A stretch of 64,000 bases of DNA from Oscillospiraceae bacterium (GTDB taxonomy: Bacteria > Bacillota > Clostridia > Oscillospirales > Oscillospiraceae): contig WQVH01000002.1 in NCBI GenBank assembly GCA_009781695.1, forward strand, positions 49,152 through 113,151. The letters are read 5' to 3'. Position 1 is the stretch's first letter, and each line of letters opens with the position of its first letter. Of this stretch, positions 8,596-20,019 are shown in pieces. The notes beneath the pieces are model-generated. The model was not told the DNA's origin. It saw only the letters and a list, made by a program, of their open reading frames with translations, and ran no database searches. The position numbers and the translations under genes were made by a program.

Positions 8596-10287
8596 ATGAT
8601 TAGTTTTATTCGAAAAAACATATTTGCAGGAGCAAAGAAAAATGCATTTGCTCCGCATGTTTTCCTGACGCTCTGTGTTTACGCGATTACAGTATCCGCT
8701 TACACCGGGCTGTTTTTTGATATGCACACAACCATCGTCCGCACCATTGTCAGCATCCTTGTGGTTGTTGCATATGTTTTGTTTGAGCGAAGCCCTCTTG
8801 AGAGTGCTGTCATCGCTTTTGCATCGCCGACCATAATTATTCTTCTGCTCACGGGCGCTGCTATTTACTTTGAGGGTGACTTTTTGCTGTTTGCTTATGC
8901 CAATGGCGCTGCGCTTATTTCACTGACTTATATAAAACCCAAAGGGGTCAGAGCATATATCATCCTCACCGGTGTCATCCATGCGGTGATCATATTTGCC
9001 TTTGGTATTAATTTACTCGGCTATGCCTTTACAATGATCTACAACTATCTTTATTTTATGGTTGCCATTGCACTTAACTTTCTTGCATATACCTTTTGCA
9101 AGATATACGCTCAGAATCTTGACGATCTGACCAAGGCCAGAAATGATGCTTTTCAAGCTTCGCTTGCGAAAGGTACATTTTTATCGAATATGAGCCATGA
9201 GCTTCGCACACCCATGAATGCTATCATCGGCATGGCTACCGTGGGCAAAATGTCAGATGATATCCGGCAAGCGCATTATGCACTGGACAAAATCGAAAAT
9301 GCTTCGACTCACCTGTTGGGCATTATTAATGATGTGCTTGATATTTCAAAAATCGAATCCGGAAAATTCGAGCTTTCGCCTGTTGAGTTTCGCTTCGAAA
9401 AGCTGATTTCCAGAGTAATTGATGTTATTTCTTTTCGCGTGGATGAGAAAAAACAGCATTTTAGCGTTGAGATTGATGAGCATATTCCCCCGGTGCTTAT
9501 CGGCGATGATCAGCGTATTGCTCAGATTATAACCAATCTGCTGGGTAACGCGGTCAAATTTACTCCTGATGAGGGTTCTATCACGCTTCGTGCAAAGCTT
9601 TTAGACGAGGTTGATGATATTTATACGCTCTTGATCGTGGTCACTGATTCCGGAATCGGTATCTCTCCGGAACAACAGTCACATCTCTTTCAATCTTTTC
9701 AGCAAGCAGACAACAAAATAGCCCGTACCTATGGCGGCACAGGCCTTGGTCTTTCAATTTCTAAAAGGCTTGTTGAGATGATGGATGGCGAGATATGGGT
9801 GGATTCAGAGCTTGGCAGCGGTTCTACATTCTCCTTCACTGTCAAAGTGAAAAGCTGTGCGCTTGAAGATCCGGGCGATGACACACCCGGCGATGTTCCG
9901 GTTGATTATCATGGCAAGTGTATATTGCTTGCTGAGGATGTCGATATCAATCGCGAAATTGTCATTTCACTATTAGCACCTACGGGTATACGGGTCGTTT
10001 CTGCGGAAAACGGTGCAATTGCTGTGGAGATGTTTACCAAGTCACCGGGCATGTATAATATGATCTTTATGGATGTGCAGATGCCTGAGATGGATGGTTA
10101 TGAGGCCACTCGGCTGATTAGGGCTTTAGATATACCCTATGCTAAAATCATCCCGATTATCGCCATGACTGCCAATGTGTTCCGTGACGATATTGAGCGT
10201 TGCTTAGCGTCCGGAATGAATGGTCATCTCGGTAAGCCGATTAATTTTGAGCACTTAATGGATGTCGTGCGAAAATATTTGGGATAA
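8596..10287 (+). CDS. Hybrid sensor histidine kinase / response regulator
   Basis: N-terminal TM segments; HisKA FLSNMSHELRTPMNAIIG; HATPase DSGIGI...GGTGLGLSIS; receiver ILLAEDVDINREI...IFMDVQMPEMDGYEATRLIR. Confidence 0.93.
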   Translation: MISFIRKNIFAGAKKNAFAPHVFLTLCVYAITVSAYTGLFFDMHTTIVRTIVSILVVVAYVLFERSPLESAVIAFASPTIIILLLTGAAIYFEGDFLLFAYANGAALISLTYIKPKGVRAYIILTGVIHAVIIFAFGINLLGYAFTMIYNYLYFMVAIALNFLAYTFCKIYAQNLDDLTKARNDAFQASLAKGTFLSNMSHELRTPMNAIIGMATVGKMSDDIRQAHYALDKIENASTHLLGIINDVLDISKIESGKFELSPVEFRFEKLISRVIDVISFRVDEKKQHFSVEIDEHIPPVLIGDDQRIAQIITNLLGNAVKFTPDEGSITLRAKLLDEVDDIYTLLIVVTDSGIGISPEQQSHLFQSFQQADNKIARTYGGTGLGLSISKRLVEMMDGEIWVDSELGSGSTFSFTVKVKSCALEDPGDDTPGDVPVDYHGKCILLAEDVDINREIVISLLAPTGIRVVSAENGAIAVEMFTKSPGMYNMIFMDVQMPEMDGYEATRLIRALDIPYAKIIPIIAMTANVFRDDIERCLASGMNGHLGKPINFEHLMDVVRKYLG

Positions 10288-10326
10288 TTTGTTGCTCGTA
10301 TAGCGTATATGAAATCACTAGGCCTA

Positions 10327-10524
10327 CTAGCCAAATATGGATTCTATATCTCCGCAGCCTTCGATGGCATTGTATTTGTCGGCTGCGGCTTGTGCTTGCG
10401 CTGCGCTGTCCCAAAAATAGTGATTGTATATGCCATCGCTTTCGTCTAATGACTTAAAGCTTTCGTTCCACTGAGCTATTGTATAACGCTCCCCTGCTTT
10501 AATGACTATATAGTTTTTTTCCAT
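10327..10524 (-). CDS. Small hypothetical protein
   Basis: 65 aa ORF with RBS-like sequence and no overlap with other genes. Confidence 0.5.
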   Translation of the reverse strand: MEKNYIVIKAGERYTIAQWNESFKSLDESDGIYNHYFWDSAAQAQAAADKYNAIEGCGDIESIFG

Positions 10525-10695
10525 AGTGGCCTTCTTTCCTCATCTTTCGTTTTGCGGACTTGTTTTGTGCAATGGTGATGGTCTTACTGCATTTCAGACA
10601 AATTTGGGGTATGCCTTGTACTCGGCACTCTGCGTTTCATTTTAAACCCCTCCGATTATGTGTATTGGTCATATTTTACAACACTTATGACACAA

Positions 10696-10714
10696 AAGGG
10701 GCGCAAAGCCCCTT
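10696..10714 (-). terminator. Intrinsic terminator of CoA-transferase operon
   Basis: AAGGGGC-GCAAA-GCCCCTT hairpin followed by TTTTGTG on the minus strand. Confidence 0.7.
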
Positions 10715-10761
10715 AAGATTTACCAATCTATATATGATTTTTCAGGTCATACATTTTGCAT

Positions 10762-11415
10762 TTAATGCACCATGTTTCCAATCTGCTCAGGTATAATCAG
10801 CGTTGCTCCGGTCTTTTCTTGTATTTCCTCTACAGTCACTCCGGGTGCAAGTTCTCTGAGCACAATCCCCTCAGGAGTCACATCCATAACGCCAAGCTCC
10901 GTTACGATGTGTTTGACCACACCAAGTGCCGTAAGCGGCAGCACACATTCCTTGAGAATCTTCGGCTCACCCTTTTTGGTCGTATGTTCCATAGCAATGA
11001 TGACCTTTTTTGCACCAACGACCAAGTCCATAGCGCCACCCATGCCCGGAACCATCACCCCGGGTATCATCCAGTTTGCCAAATCACCCTTTTCACTGAC
11101 TTCAAGTGCACCCAGCACCGTTATATCCACATGCCCGCCACGCGCAAGCAAAAAGCTAAAACCACTATCAAAACAAGCCCCGCCGGGCACAAGTTCCACC
11201 GGATGCCCTCCGGCATTGACCATATCTTTATCTTCTGCACCGGCTTCCGGCGTAGGGCCGATACCGATAAATCCATTTTCAGAGTGCAGCAAAACGTTCT
11301 TCTCCGGGGGCAGGTAATTGGCAACCAACGTCGGCAGTCCAATACCCAGATTTCCGAGATCCCCTTCTTTAAAATACTCCGAAATACGCTTGGCAATCAT
11401 TTCACGTTTGTCCAT
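10762..11415 (-). CDS. 3-oxoacid/acetoacetate CoA-transferase subunit B
   Basis: MDKREMIAKRISEYFKEGDLGNLGIGLPTLVANYLP...LHSENGFIGIGPTPE...; start re-set to MDKREM within the supplied ORF. Confidence 0.92.
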   Translation of the reverse strand: MDKREMIAKRISEYFKEGDLGNLGIGLPTLVANYLPPEKNVLLHSENGFIGIGPTPEAGAEDKDMVNAGGHPVELVPGGACFDSGFSFLLARGGHVDITVLGALEVSEKGDLANWMIPGVMVPGMGGAMDLVVGAKKVIIAMEHTTKKGEPKILKECVLPLTALGVVKHIVTELGVMDVTPEGIVLRELAPGVTVEEIQEKTGATLIIPEQIGNMVH

Positions 11416-11529
11416 ATCTAAGTGACCATCCCTTTCGTATATCTCAAAGCACAAAACGACCACGAAATACGATTGGTCATTTCATGCATCACCCGCAATT
11501 GCTCTATTAATAGCAGGCGACACTTCATC

Positions 11530-12180
11530 TTACGCCTGTACCACCATGTCAACCATAATGCCGGGTGTAAATACCAACTCCGGATCTATTGCTCCGAACT
11601 CAACGATTTCCTCTGCCGCTACAATAACAAAATCTGCTGCGGTTGCCATAAGGGGGTTAAAGTTCCTCGCTGCACGTCTGTATGTGCAGTTGCCATACTT
11701 ATCTGCCTTATATGCCTTGATCAGAGCAACTTCGGCTCTGAGCGGCAACTCAAGCAAATAGTCCTTGCCATTTATATTGAGCTTCTGCTTGCCTTCCTCT
11801 ACGATCGTCCCAACCCCTGTAGGAGTCAAGAAACCGCCCAGCCCCGCACCTGCAACTCTGATTCTTTCTGCAATCGTTCCTTGAGGTATCAGCTCAACGT
11901 CAAGCTCACCGGCAGTCATCTGCCGCCCGGCTTCCTTGTTTAGTCCGATATGGGATGTTTGAATCTTCTTAACCAACTTGTTGACCACCAGTTTTCCTAT
12001 GCCAAATTCCGCAGTACCTGTGTCATTGGTTATGAGGTGCAGATCTTTGACACCCTTTTCAATGATTCCGTCAATCAAAATCTCAGGAGTACCTGCAAAT
12101 GTAAATCCACTGATCATAATCGTCTGGCCGTCATGGATCATCTCCATGGCTTCGGCCAATGTTCTTACTTTACTGTTCAT
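11530..12180 (-). CDS. 3-oxoacid/acetoacetate CoA-transferase subunit A
   Basis: DGQTIMISGFTFAGTPEILIDGIIEKGVKDLHLITNDTG... typical alpha subunit; adjacent to subunit B. Confidence 0.92.
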   Translation of the reverse strand: MNSKVRTLAEAMEMIHDGQTIMISGFTFAGTPEILIDGIIEKGVKDLHLITNDTGTAEFGIGKLVVNKLVKKIQTSHIGLNKEAGRQMTAGELDVELIPQGTIAERIRVAGAGLGGFLTPTGVGTIVEEGKQKLNINGKDYLLELPLRAEVALIKAYKADKYGNCTYRRAARNFNPLMATAADFVIVAAEEIVEFGAIDPELVFTPGIMVDMVVQA

Positions 12181-12232
12181 AAAACCCTTCTTCCTATCTC
12201 TACCGGATTATTTAGCATTCCGTCTTTAAAAA

Positions 12233-13384
12233 CTAGTTAACACCCATTGATCCTGAAATGACCATCTTTTGAACCTCATTGGTGCCTTCGTATATCTCCG
12301 TGATCTTAGCATCTCTCATGTAGCGCTCGAATGGATACTCACGGCTATAACCGTAACCGCCCACAAGTTGCAGACACCGGCGTGTTACATCACTGGCAGT
12401 TTCTGCTGCAAATAACTTGGCTTGAGCCGCAAAATGCGTATATGGCTCTTTGTCTTGCTTGGCTTGCGCTGCCCTATATACGAGTAAGCGTGCCGCTTCA
12501 ACCTTTGTTTGCATATCGGCGAGTTCAAACTGCGTGTTTTGGAATTTGCTGATCGGACGTCCAAATTGTATACGCTGCTTGACATATTTCACACACTCAT
12601 TAATCGCACTTTCAGCGATCCCAAGTGCTTGCGCCGCAATGCCAATCCGGCCACCGTCGAGTGTTGCCATCGCAACTTTGAATCCTTTGTTCAGCTCTCC
12701 AAGCATATTCTCCTTGGGCACTTTCATATCTTCAAAAATAAGCTCTGCCGTAGAAGACGCACGAATGCCGAATTTCTTTTCATGAGAGCCCAGACTAAAT
12801 CCCGGAAAGCTTTTTTCGACAATAAACGCTGTAATTCCTCTGTTGCCCTGTTCCCTATCCGTCATAGCAAAAATCACAAAAGTGTCCGCATGACCGGCAT
12901 TGGTTATGAATATTTTAGAGCCATTGATGAGCCAGTGGTCACCCTTGTCAACGGCGATGGTCTTTTGCATCGCCGCATCAGTTCCGGCGCTGGGTTCGGT
13001 CAGACCAAAGGCACCAAGTTTTTCACCTGTTGTTAGCGGAATCAAATATCTTTCCTTTTGCTCTTGTGTACCGAATTCATTGATCGGCCAGCAGCACAAT
13101 GAGCAGTGCGCTGAAAGTATTACACTGGTGCTTGCGCAATGGCGTGCAAGTTCCTCACATGCACCAATATACGTGACATAACTCAGCCCTGCGCCTCCGA
13201 ACTCTTCAGGAAACGGAAGTCCCATCATGCCCATTTCCGCAAGCTGATGAACCGTCTCTTGCGGAAATCTTTCATTTTCATCGATCTCAGCAGCGATAGG
13301 CGCTACTTCTTTTAAACAAAATTCGTGAAGCATTTCCACAACTTCTTGCTCTTCCGGCGTAAATTTAAAATTCATTTTTTTCAC
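12233..13384 (-). CDS. Acyl-CoA dehydrogenase (butyryl-CoA dehydrogenase-like)
   Basis: FTPEEQEVVEMLHEFCLKEVAPIAAEIDENERFP...GAFGLTEPSAGTDAAMQKT...YGYSREYPFERYMRDAKITEIYEGTNEVQ. Confidence 0.95.
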   Translation of the reverse strand: MKKMNFKFTPEEQEVVEMLHEFCLKEVAPIAAEIDENERFPQETVHQLAEMGMMGLPFPEEFGGAGLSYVTYIGACEELARHCASTSVILSAHCSLCCWPINEFGTQEQKERYLIPLTTGEKLGAFGLTEPSAGTDAAMQKTIAVDKGDHWLINGSKIFITNAGHADTFVIFAMTDREQGNRGITAFIVEKSFPGFSLGSHEKKFGIRASSTAELIFEDMKVPKENMLGELNKGFKVAMATLDGGRIGIAAQALGIAESAINECVKYVKQRIQFGRPISKFQNTQFELADMQTKVEAARLLVYRAAQAKQDKEPYTHFAAQAKLFAAETASDVTRRCLQLVGGYGYSREYPFERYMRDAKITEIYEGTNEVQKMVISGSMGVN

Positions 13385-13891
13385 CCTCGCAAATTATCTT
13401 CTGATAGCAAGAAAATTTTGAGCAACATAAGGTGCGTTCGTCCCCCATGACACTCATTTTTCATTATACCAGAGTCAGTATAATGAGATGTATATAGATT
13501 TGTCAACAAGATAATATGTATACATGTATTTAATTCTGTTATAAACACATGGAATCCACCGCAAGTAGCGTCTATTTCTCATTTATTTTGTGAAATTTTT
13601 GTAATATTTTGCTCATTTTTATAATGATTCAACTATTAATCTTGTTGTATATTTCACACCTTCTTGAATGAAATTTCATGCTTTCTTGCAAAATATATGC
13701 TCCTCAACAGCTCAAGTCTCCATCGAATCCAATTGTTTTGACTGATGGGTTTCCTTTTCTTTCAAAAACTTGCGTTTATACTGTGATGCACGACTTATTT
13801 TGCTCTGTTTGTCCCGGTTGCAAAATGCACTTTTAGTCGTTATGATACTGACTTAAAATAAAATACATACCATATAATTTAGGGGGGCACA

Positions 13892-15682
13892 ATGGCACTG
13901 ACAACGAATAAAATGGTCTTGGATTTCGTAGAAGAAATGAAAACTTTGGCAAACCCTGACCATGTCGTCTGGATCGACGGCAGCAAAGAGCAGTTGGATA
14001 CGCTGAAAGAAGAAGCTTGTGCAACAGGTGAGCTGATTAAGCTCGACCAAGAAAAACTCCCCGGATGCTATTATCATCGCTCAGCGATTGATGATGTTGC
14101 GCGTGTCGAAGACAGAACATATATCTGCTGCAATCAGGAGGTTGATGCAGGTCCTAACAATAACTGGATGGCTCCTGAAGACGCTTACGCTATGGCTAAG
14201 GATATCTTCAAAAACTCCATGGTAGGGCGCACGATGTATGTCATCCCATTTTCTATGGGGCCCATCGGCTCTCCATTTGCCAAAGCAGGCGTAGAACTTA
14301 CAGACTCTATCTATGTCGTTTTGAACATGGACATCATGACGCGCATCGGCGCACGTGTATTTGAAATGCTCGGCGATTCCAATGATTTCGTGCGCGGGAT
14401 GCATAGCAAATGTGAATTGGACGCACGCAGACGCTATATTCTGCATTTTCCGGAAGATAATGCCATCTGGAGCATGAACTCCGGATATGGCGGCAATGTC
14501 CTGCTTGGCAAGAAATGCTTTGCACTTCGTATGGCTTCTTATCAGGGCAAAAATGAAGGATGGCTTGCCGAACACATGCTGATTCTCGGCATAGAAAACC
14601 CACAAGGTGAGGTATCGTATATCGCCGGTGCATTCCCTTCCGCTTGCGGCAAAACAAATCTGGCCATGCTCATACCTCCGGAGCTCTACAAAAAGAAGGG
14701 TTACAAAGTCTGGACTGTCGGTGATGATATTGCATGGCTTCGTGTTGGTGAAGACGGCAGGCTTTGGGCCATAAATCCTGAAAACGGCTTCTTTGGTGTT
14801 GCCCCCGGAACAAATATGAAGTCCAATCCTAATGCCGTTGCAAGCACCATGAAAGACACAATTTTCACAAATGTGGTACTCACAAAGGATAATACGGTGT
14901 GGTGGGAAGGTCTTGATAATAACCCGCCGCATGGTGCACTCGACTGGAAAGGCAACCCATGGGATCCGGCATCAGGGGAATCCGGTGCGCATCCGAACTC
15001 TCGCTTTACATCACCTGCGAAAAATTGTCCATGCATTGCTTCAAATTGGGAAGATCCCAAGGGTGTACCCATCTCTGCAATTATTTTTGGCGGACGCAGA
15101 GCAAAGGTTGCTCCACTGGTCTACCAATCACGCGACTGGCAGCACGGCGTGTTTGTCGGGTCAATAATGGCCTCAGAAACAACCGCTGCGGCAACCGGTG
15201 CCACCGGCGTACTTAGACATGATCCATTTGCGATGCTGCCATTTTGCGGATACAACATGGCTGACTACTGGCAACACTGGCTCGATATCGGCAAAAGACT
15301 CACAAATCCACCGCTCATATTCAATGTCAACTGGTTTCGTCTTGATGATAGCGGAAACTTTATCTGGCCGGGATACGGCGAAAACTTCCGCGTGCTTGAA
15401 TGGATCATCAGGCGGTGTAAAGGTGAGGTCGATGCCAGAGAGACTGCGGTAGGTTACACACCCAGATCCAGAGATATCGACATTGATGAAATCGACTATT
15501 ATATCCATCCGGGCTTGAGATTTAATGTCGAAGCACTGCGCGCAATACTCTCAGTCGGCAGTGTTTATTGGAAAGAAATACTGGCACCTGTAAAAGCGTT
15601 TTATGCTCAGTTCGGCGACCATCTTCCGCAAGAGCTGGCTGATGAACTCACCGCGCTCGAATCCCGCCTTTGGTTGGTATAA
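13892..15682 (+). CDS. pckG: Phosphoenolpyruvate carboxykinase (GTP)
   Basis: 596 aa; FPSACGKTNLAML P-loop, GDDIAWLRVGEDGRLWAINPENGFFGVAPGTN, RFTSPAKNCPCIA. Confidence 0.97.
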   Translation: MALTTNKMVLDFVEEMKTLANPDHVVWIDGSKEQLDTLKEEACATGELIKLDQEKLPGCYYHRSAIDDVARVEDRTYICCNQEVDAGPNNNWMAPEDAYAMAKDIFKNSMVGRTMYVIPFSMGPIGSPFAKAGVELTDSIYVVLNMDIMTRIGARVFEMLGDSNDFVRGMHSKCELDARRRYILHFPEDNAIWSMNSGYGGNVLLGKKCFALRMASYQGKNEGWLAEHMLILGIENPQGEVSYIAGAFPSACGKTNLAMLIPPELYKKKGYKVWTVGDDIAWLRVGEDGRLWAINPENGFFGVAPGTNMKSNPNAVASTMKDTIFTNVVLTKDNTVWWEGLDNNPPHGALDWKGNPWDPASGESGAHPNSRFTSPAKNCPCIASNWEDPKGVPISAIIFGGRRAKVAPLVYQSRDWQHGVFVGSIMASETTAAATGATGVLRHDPFAMLPFCGYNMADYWQHWLDIGKRLTNPPLIFNVNWFRLDDSGNFIWPGYGENFRVLEWIIRRCKGEVDARETAVGYTPRSRDIDIDEIDYYIHPGLRFNVEALRAILSVGSVYWKEILAPVKAFYAQFGDHLPQELADELTALESRLWLV

Positions 15683-15713
15683 CACCAAAGCGTTTATAAC
15701 ATAATATAACGTG

Positions 15714-15754
15714 CAAAGAGGGGCTAACCGTTGAAAGTTGCGCCCCTCTTTTTG
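15714..15754 (+). terminator. Intrinsic terminator of pckG
   Basis: AAGAGGGGC...GCCCCTCTTTTTGTG. Confidence 0.85.
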
Positions 15755-15918
15755 TGTATGACCCTTTAAAATTTTACTCATCGTCTGATTCAAAAGGTTT
15801 TTGTTTTCAAATGCCCAAATTCTGTCACACGAAACCAATAGCTGGTATTTGCAGTTTTGAGCTTAAACGCACTATCAGCAAATGTTATCATCTGAAGTGA
15901 CTATCCTCTATCTCTTTC

Positions 15919-16653
15919 CTATTTTTGTCCATAGTATGCATCTTCCCCATGTTTGCGCAGATAGTGCTTGTCAAGAAGTTTGGGCTGTATCGGATTTATA
16001 TTCGGTGTTAGTAAAGTGCCATGCCACTTCATTTCAACCATTGCAATATTATGCCATGCCATAAATGCCACCTCTTCTAAAACGACCGCATTATGAACCG
16101 CTTCATTTGCATCCTTCCCCCAAGTAAAAGGCCCGTGACCGGGAACCAAAACTGCGGGAATTGTATCAGAATCCTTGCCTTTGAATGTTTCTACAATCAC
16201 TTTTCCGGTGTTCACTTCGTACTCATTGTCTATCTCTTGGAAGGTCATCTTTCGTGTGCAAGGTATTTCACCATAGAAGTAATCTGCATGTGTCGTGCCC
16301 AGCGGTGGAATACCCATGTTGGATTGGGCAAAAATTGTCGCCCAACGACTGTGTGTATGAACAATACCGCCAATATTCGGAAAAGCTTTGTACAGCTCTA
16401 TATGTGTTGGCGTATCTGAGGATGGCGAAAGATCCCCTTCTATGACTTTTCCGGTCTCAAGCGCTACAACGACCATTTGCTCTGCCGTCATGTCATCATA
16501 TTCTACGCCGGATGGTTTAATGACTACGAGTCCTTTTGTTCGGTCAATCCCGGATACATTTCCCCATGTAAATGTGATTAAACCATGTTTTGGCAGTAGT
16601 AAATTGGCTTCCAACACTTTTTGTTTTAATGATTCTAACATACTGATGACCAT
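15919..16653 (-). CDS. araD: L-ribulose-5-phosphate 4-epimerase (AraD-like class II aldolase)
   Basis: [27 protein letters not shown]...[40 protein letters not shown]. Confidence 0.9.
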   Translation of the reverse strand: MVISMLESLKQKVLEANLLLPKHGLITFTWGNVSGIDRTKGLVVIKPSGVEYDDMTAEQMVVVALETGKVIEGDLSPSSDTPTHIELYKAFPNIGGIVHTHSRWATIFAQSNMGIPPLGTTHADYFYGEIPCTRKMTFQEIDNEYEVNTGKVIVETFKGKDSDTIPAVLVPGHGPFTWGKDANEAVHNAVVLEEVAFMAWHNIAMVEMKWHGTLLTPNINPIQPKLLDKHYLRKHGEDAYYGQK

Positions 16654-16658
16654 TCCTT

Positions 16659-18233
16659 TTATTCTACATTTTTAAGCACTTCAACTGCTGTGCGCTCTAC
16701 TAAAAGCGCTGATTTATAACGTTCAAAATATGATTTAAACCCTTCAACATCTGTGCGCTTAGGCTCTATAATTGTCACTGATGCGTTTGCAAAAATTTTG
16801 TTCCCCAAAAACATTTCAAGGTTTTCGCCGTTATCCTTACATTCAGTATACGCTGCAAGCAATGCAATCCCCCACGCACCGCCTTCTCCGGCTGATTCCA
16901 TAACAGCCACCGGTATATTGAGTACGCCTGCCATCAATTGCTGTCCGACCACAGCTGTCTTAAACAGTCCGCCGTGCCCAAGCAGCTTGGTAAGTATCAC
17001 GCCTTCATTCTCCGTCAAAATGTCCATTCCGATTTTCAATGTTGCCATTGCAGAAAAGAGTAAGGTGCGCATAAAATTGTCCAGTGTAAAATTGCTGTCA
17101 GGCGTTCTGGCAAAAAGCGGACGTCCCTCATGAAATCCTGTCGTGTGCTCTCCGGAAAGATAGTTCACAGAAACAAGACCGCCACCGTCCGGCAAACCCG
17201 AAAGCGCCGCATCGTAGAGCGTCTTGTATAATGTCGTTTTGTCGGGCGGCATCCCCATCCGGGTCATTGCATCGGCAAAAAGTTCCACCCATGCATCAAT
17301 ATCCGATGTGCAGTTATTGCAATGCGCCATTGCAACAGGATGACCGGCAGGCGTTGTGACCATATCTATTTCAGTATATAGCTTTGACAATGGGCGTTCA
17401 AGTACCAACATGGCAAAAACAGATGTTCCCGCAGAAACATTGCCGGTATGTGGCGAAACTGCATTTGTGGCGACCATACCTGTGCCAGCGTCACCTTCAG
17501 GCGGGCAAAATGGTATTCCCGCTTTCAAAATGCCTCTTGTATCCAATAGCCTTGCACCTTCCTCGGTCAGGCTTCCCGCATTTTCACCTGCACACAGGAC
17601 TTTCGGCAAGATATCTGACAGATTCCAAGACAAATCAGTTTTCAATATATGCTCATCAAATTGTTTTATCATGCCTTGATTGAAGTCATTTATTGCGCTG
17701 TCAATCGGAAACATTCCGGATGCATCTCCGATTCCAAGCACTTTTTCTCCGGTCAGTTTATAATGGACATAACCGGCAAGCGTCGTCAGAAATGCAATCT
17801 CGCCTACATGTGCTTCTTTCGTACTCATCGCTTGAAACAGATGGGCGATACTCCATCTCTGCGGGATGTTGAATTCAAAAATTTCGGTAAGACGGTTGGC
17901 CGCTTCTTCAGTTATGGTATTGCGCCATGTTCTAAACTGCGCCAATTGATTGTCCTTTTCATCAAAGGCCAGATATCCATGCATCATCGCCGATATCCCT
18001 ATTGCGGATAGCGATCGCAGTGCGGTACCGTGCTTTTTCTCATAGTCTACACACACGGCGCTAAAACTTTTCCTAAGTCCGTGCCACACATCATCAAGCC
18101 TATACGTCCATATTCCATTTTCGAGCCGGTTTTCCCAATCATATCCACCGGTCGCCAATGGTCTGCCGCACGCATTAATAACGACAGCTTTGATGCGTGT
18201 TGAACCTAACTCTATGCCTAAAAACATCTTCAT
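16659..18233 (-). CDS. FGGY-family carbohydrate kinase (ribulokinase/xylulokinase-like)
   Basis: [40 protein letters not shown]...; start re-set behind an AGGAGG-type RBS. Confidence 0.88.
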   Translation of the reverse strand: MKMFLGIELGSTRIKAVVINACGRPLATGGYDWENRLENGIWTYRLDDVWHGLRKSFSAVCVDYEKKHGTALRSLSAIGISAMMHGYLAFDEKDNQLAQFRTWRNTITEEAANRLTEIFEFNIPQRWSIAHLFQAMSTKEAHVGEIAFLTTLAGYVHYKLTGEKVLGIGDASGMFPIDSAINDFNQGMIKQFDEHILKTDLSWNLSDILPKVLCAGENAGSLTEEGARLLDTRGILKAGIPFCPPEGDAGTGMVATNAVSPHTGNVSAGTSVFAMLVLERPLSKLYTEIDMVTTPAGHPVAMAHCNNCTSDIDAWVELFADAMTRMGMPPDKTTLYKTLYDAALSGLPDGGGLVSVNYLSGEHTTGFHEGRPLFARTPDSNFTLDNFMRTLLFSAMATLKIGMDILTENEGVILTKLLGHGGLFKTAVVGQQLMAGVLNIPVAVMESAGEGGAWGIALLAAYTECKDNGENLEMFLGNKIFANASVTIIEPKRTDVEGFKSYFERYKSALLVERTAVEVLKNVE

Positions 18234-18371
18234 ATCGTTCCTCCTATGGATCATAAGCTTCTGCTCCATTATAACATAAATATTTCGTAAAGTACTAATC
18301 TCTGATTGAAATGGCGATGAAAATATAACGACCATTTCCTTCCATCCAACATCTCGCTTTAACACAGCAAA

Positions 18372-18406
18372 ACACGATAGCTAAGTTGCCCACAAAGCTA
18401 TCGTGT
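18372..18406 (-). terminator. Intrinsic terminator between the MtaB-like gene and the FGGY kinase
   Basis: ACACGATAGCT...AGCTATCGTGT inverted repeat with T-rich flank on the minus strand. Confidence 0.7.
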
Positions 18407-18485
18407 TCTTTCTTTTAATATACGCTTAAATTAAAATAATATTTCTATAAGTTTGCTCGATTATCGCTTTAAAATCTTTGCCCGA

Positions 18486-19880
18486 TTACAGTCCATATTC
18501 TTCCGGAATAAACTTATCTTCGTCGATTTCTTCTTTCATCTCGGCAATAAATTCTTCTTCATCTTCCGGAATTTCGTCTAACTGGTCACGCATAATATCA
18601 ATCCACTTATGCTCTTTTGCATCCAATTTTAGCTCTTTTGCCTTGACTGCATTGCTTAAAATTTCAAGCGCAAGTCTGGCCGTGTTCACTGTCCTTGAAA
18701 ATGCATCGGGAGTTTTAACAATCTCCTCCGCAATTTTAAATGCGACATCCGGACGCATGATATATGCTTGCGGATCTAAGTAACAGTCGGACTCTACCAT
18801 CAAGTCTCGCAGCAGAAGATTTGACCCTTTTTCAGTAGCTTTATTCATTAGACGGCAGTCATAAGCCAACATTTCCATAGATACCTCAGGTGCAAAACCG
18901 GAAAGCAGCTTTATCTGCTGAACAGACTCATTGCTCCACAGATCAGTCACCGCACCGGCGATATTGCCAATCGGCGAGAAGTGCGCGCATGCAGCGGTCT
19001 TACCTTCCATTGAAATAGGGGTGCCGGTGATTGCTTTGAGATAGAGATTCTCATATGCGCAATCTTTGCTCGGCCCGACAGCGCCATATTCGAGCGCCAC
19101 AAGCGCTCTCGGTGTTACCAATGCACGCATCACTGCTGCATATATTTTGGGGATATAGTTTCTTTCCGCCAATACCATTGCTGTATTTGCAAACCCGCAT
19201 GCGGAGTCTCCACCTGAAATTACACCATTTGCACGCGCTATATTTGAAATATGCTGCCAAAGAAACGCCATGTCTCTGGCACCAAGCACACCCAATGCAA
19301 AAATCGATGTTTTCAAATCAACATTGATGATCGCTTCATCATTTATTTCCTTGCCGCCGGTCGATTCTATCGCCAAAATATCAGCGCCATCTTTGGCTGT
19401 TGTATCAAATACTTCCAGCATATTGTTAAAGTACCGACCGCTTCTCATGATTGGCGGGCGATTAAACTCTCGGACATCATTGGGCGTCATGCGTAATGCG
19501 CTCTTGAGTCCATGCTTAATCTCGAATTCTTTCATCGTATCGCGTAAGATTCTATGTACCTGTACACCCCACGCAGGGTTGTACGTAAATTCCGGAAGTG
19601 TTTCATATTCAACAACCAAACCGGGAACATGCAATTCATGGGCTTTTTGCAGTACACCCGAAATGATTTCATAATATGTATCAAGGACATCCATCAACGT
19701 CTCATTCGTTACTTGCATGTTTGGAAGTGTAAAGTTGATCTCAGGATATACAGTTCCACCACCAATAACCATCCCATTTTTACATGTGACAGGATTCGGA
19801 CAATGCCCATACACAAACTCATCTAAAGAGTTGTATGCAAGTGCTGTAAATTGTTTAGGCTTCATAATTTTGACCTCCAA
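18486..19880 (-). CDS. MtaB-like methanol--corrinoid protein methyltransferase homolog
   Basis: Co-linear with MtaB: FNNMLEVFDTTAKDGADILAIESTGGKE, GVISGGDSACGFANTAM, GKTAACAHFSPIGN, DLWSNESVQ; Glu/Cys/Cys positions corresponding to Zn ligands appear kept. Confidence 0.85.
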   Translation of the reverse strand: MEVKIMKPKQFTALAYNSLDEFVYGHCPNPVTCKNGMVIGGGTVYPEINFTLPNMQVTNETLMDVLDTYYEIISGVLQKAHELHVPGLVVEYETLPEFTYNPAWGVQVHRILRDTMKEFEIKHGLKSALRMTPNDVREFNRPPIMRSGRYFNNMLEVFDTTAKDGADILAIESTGGKEINDEAIINVDLKTSIFALGVLGARDMAFLWQHISNIARANGVISGGDSACGFANTAMVLAERNYIPKIYAAVMRALVTPRALVALEYGAVGPSKDCAYENLYLKAITGTPISMEGKTAACAHFSPIGNIAGAVTDLWSNESVQQIKLLSGFAPEVSMEMLAYDCRLMNKATEKGSNLLLRDLMVESDCYLDPQAYIMRPDVAFKIAEEIVKTPDAFSRTVNTARLALEILSNAVKAKELKLDAKEHKWIDIMRDQLDEIPEDEEEFIAEMKEEIDEDKFIPEEYGL

Positions 19881-20019
19881 GTTTATCCATTGCGGTAATA
19901 TTCATTACTCAATTTATGTACTTTGCATACTATATACTCATACTTGATTAGTCAAGGTAAAATGCGCTTAATTTTTGTGACTTATGACTGATACTATATT
20001 CGCATTTTGTGTAATATGA

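Noticed and set aside
10756-11421. 221-aa plus-strand ORF
   Set aside because: Antisense of the CoA-transferase subunit B gene.
14081-14932. 283-aa minus-strand ORF
   Set aside because: Antisense shadow of pckG; no recognisable domain.
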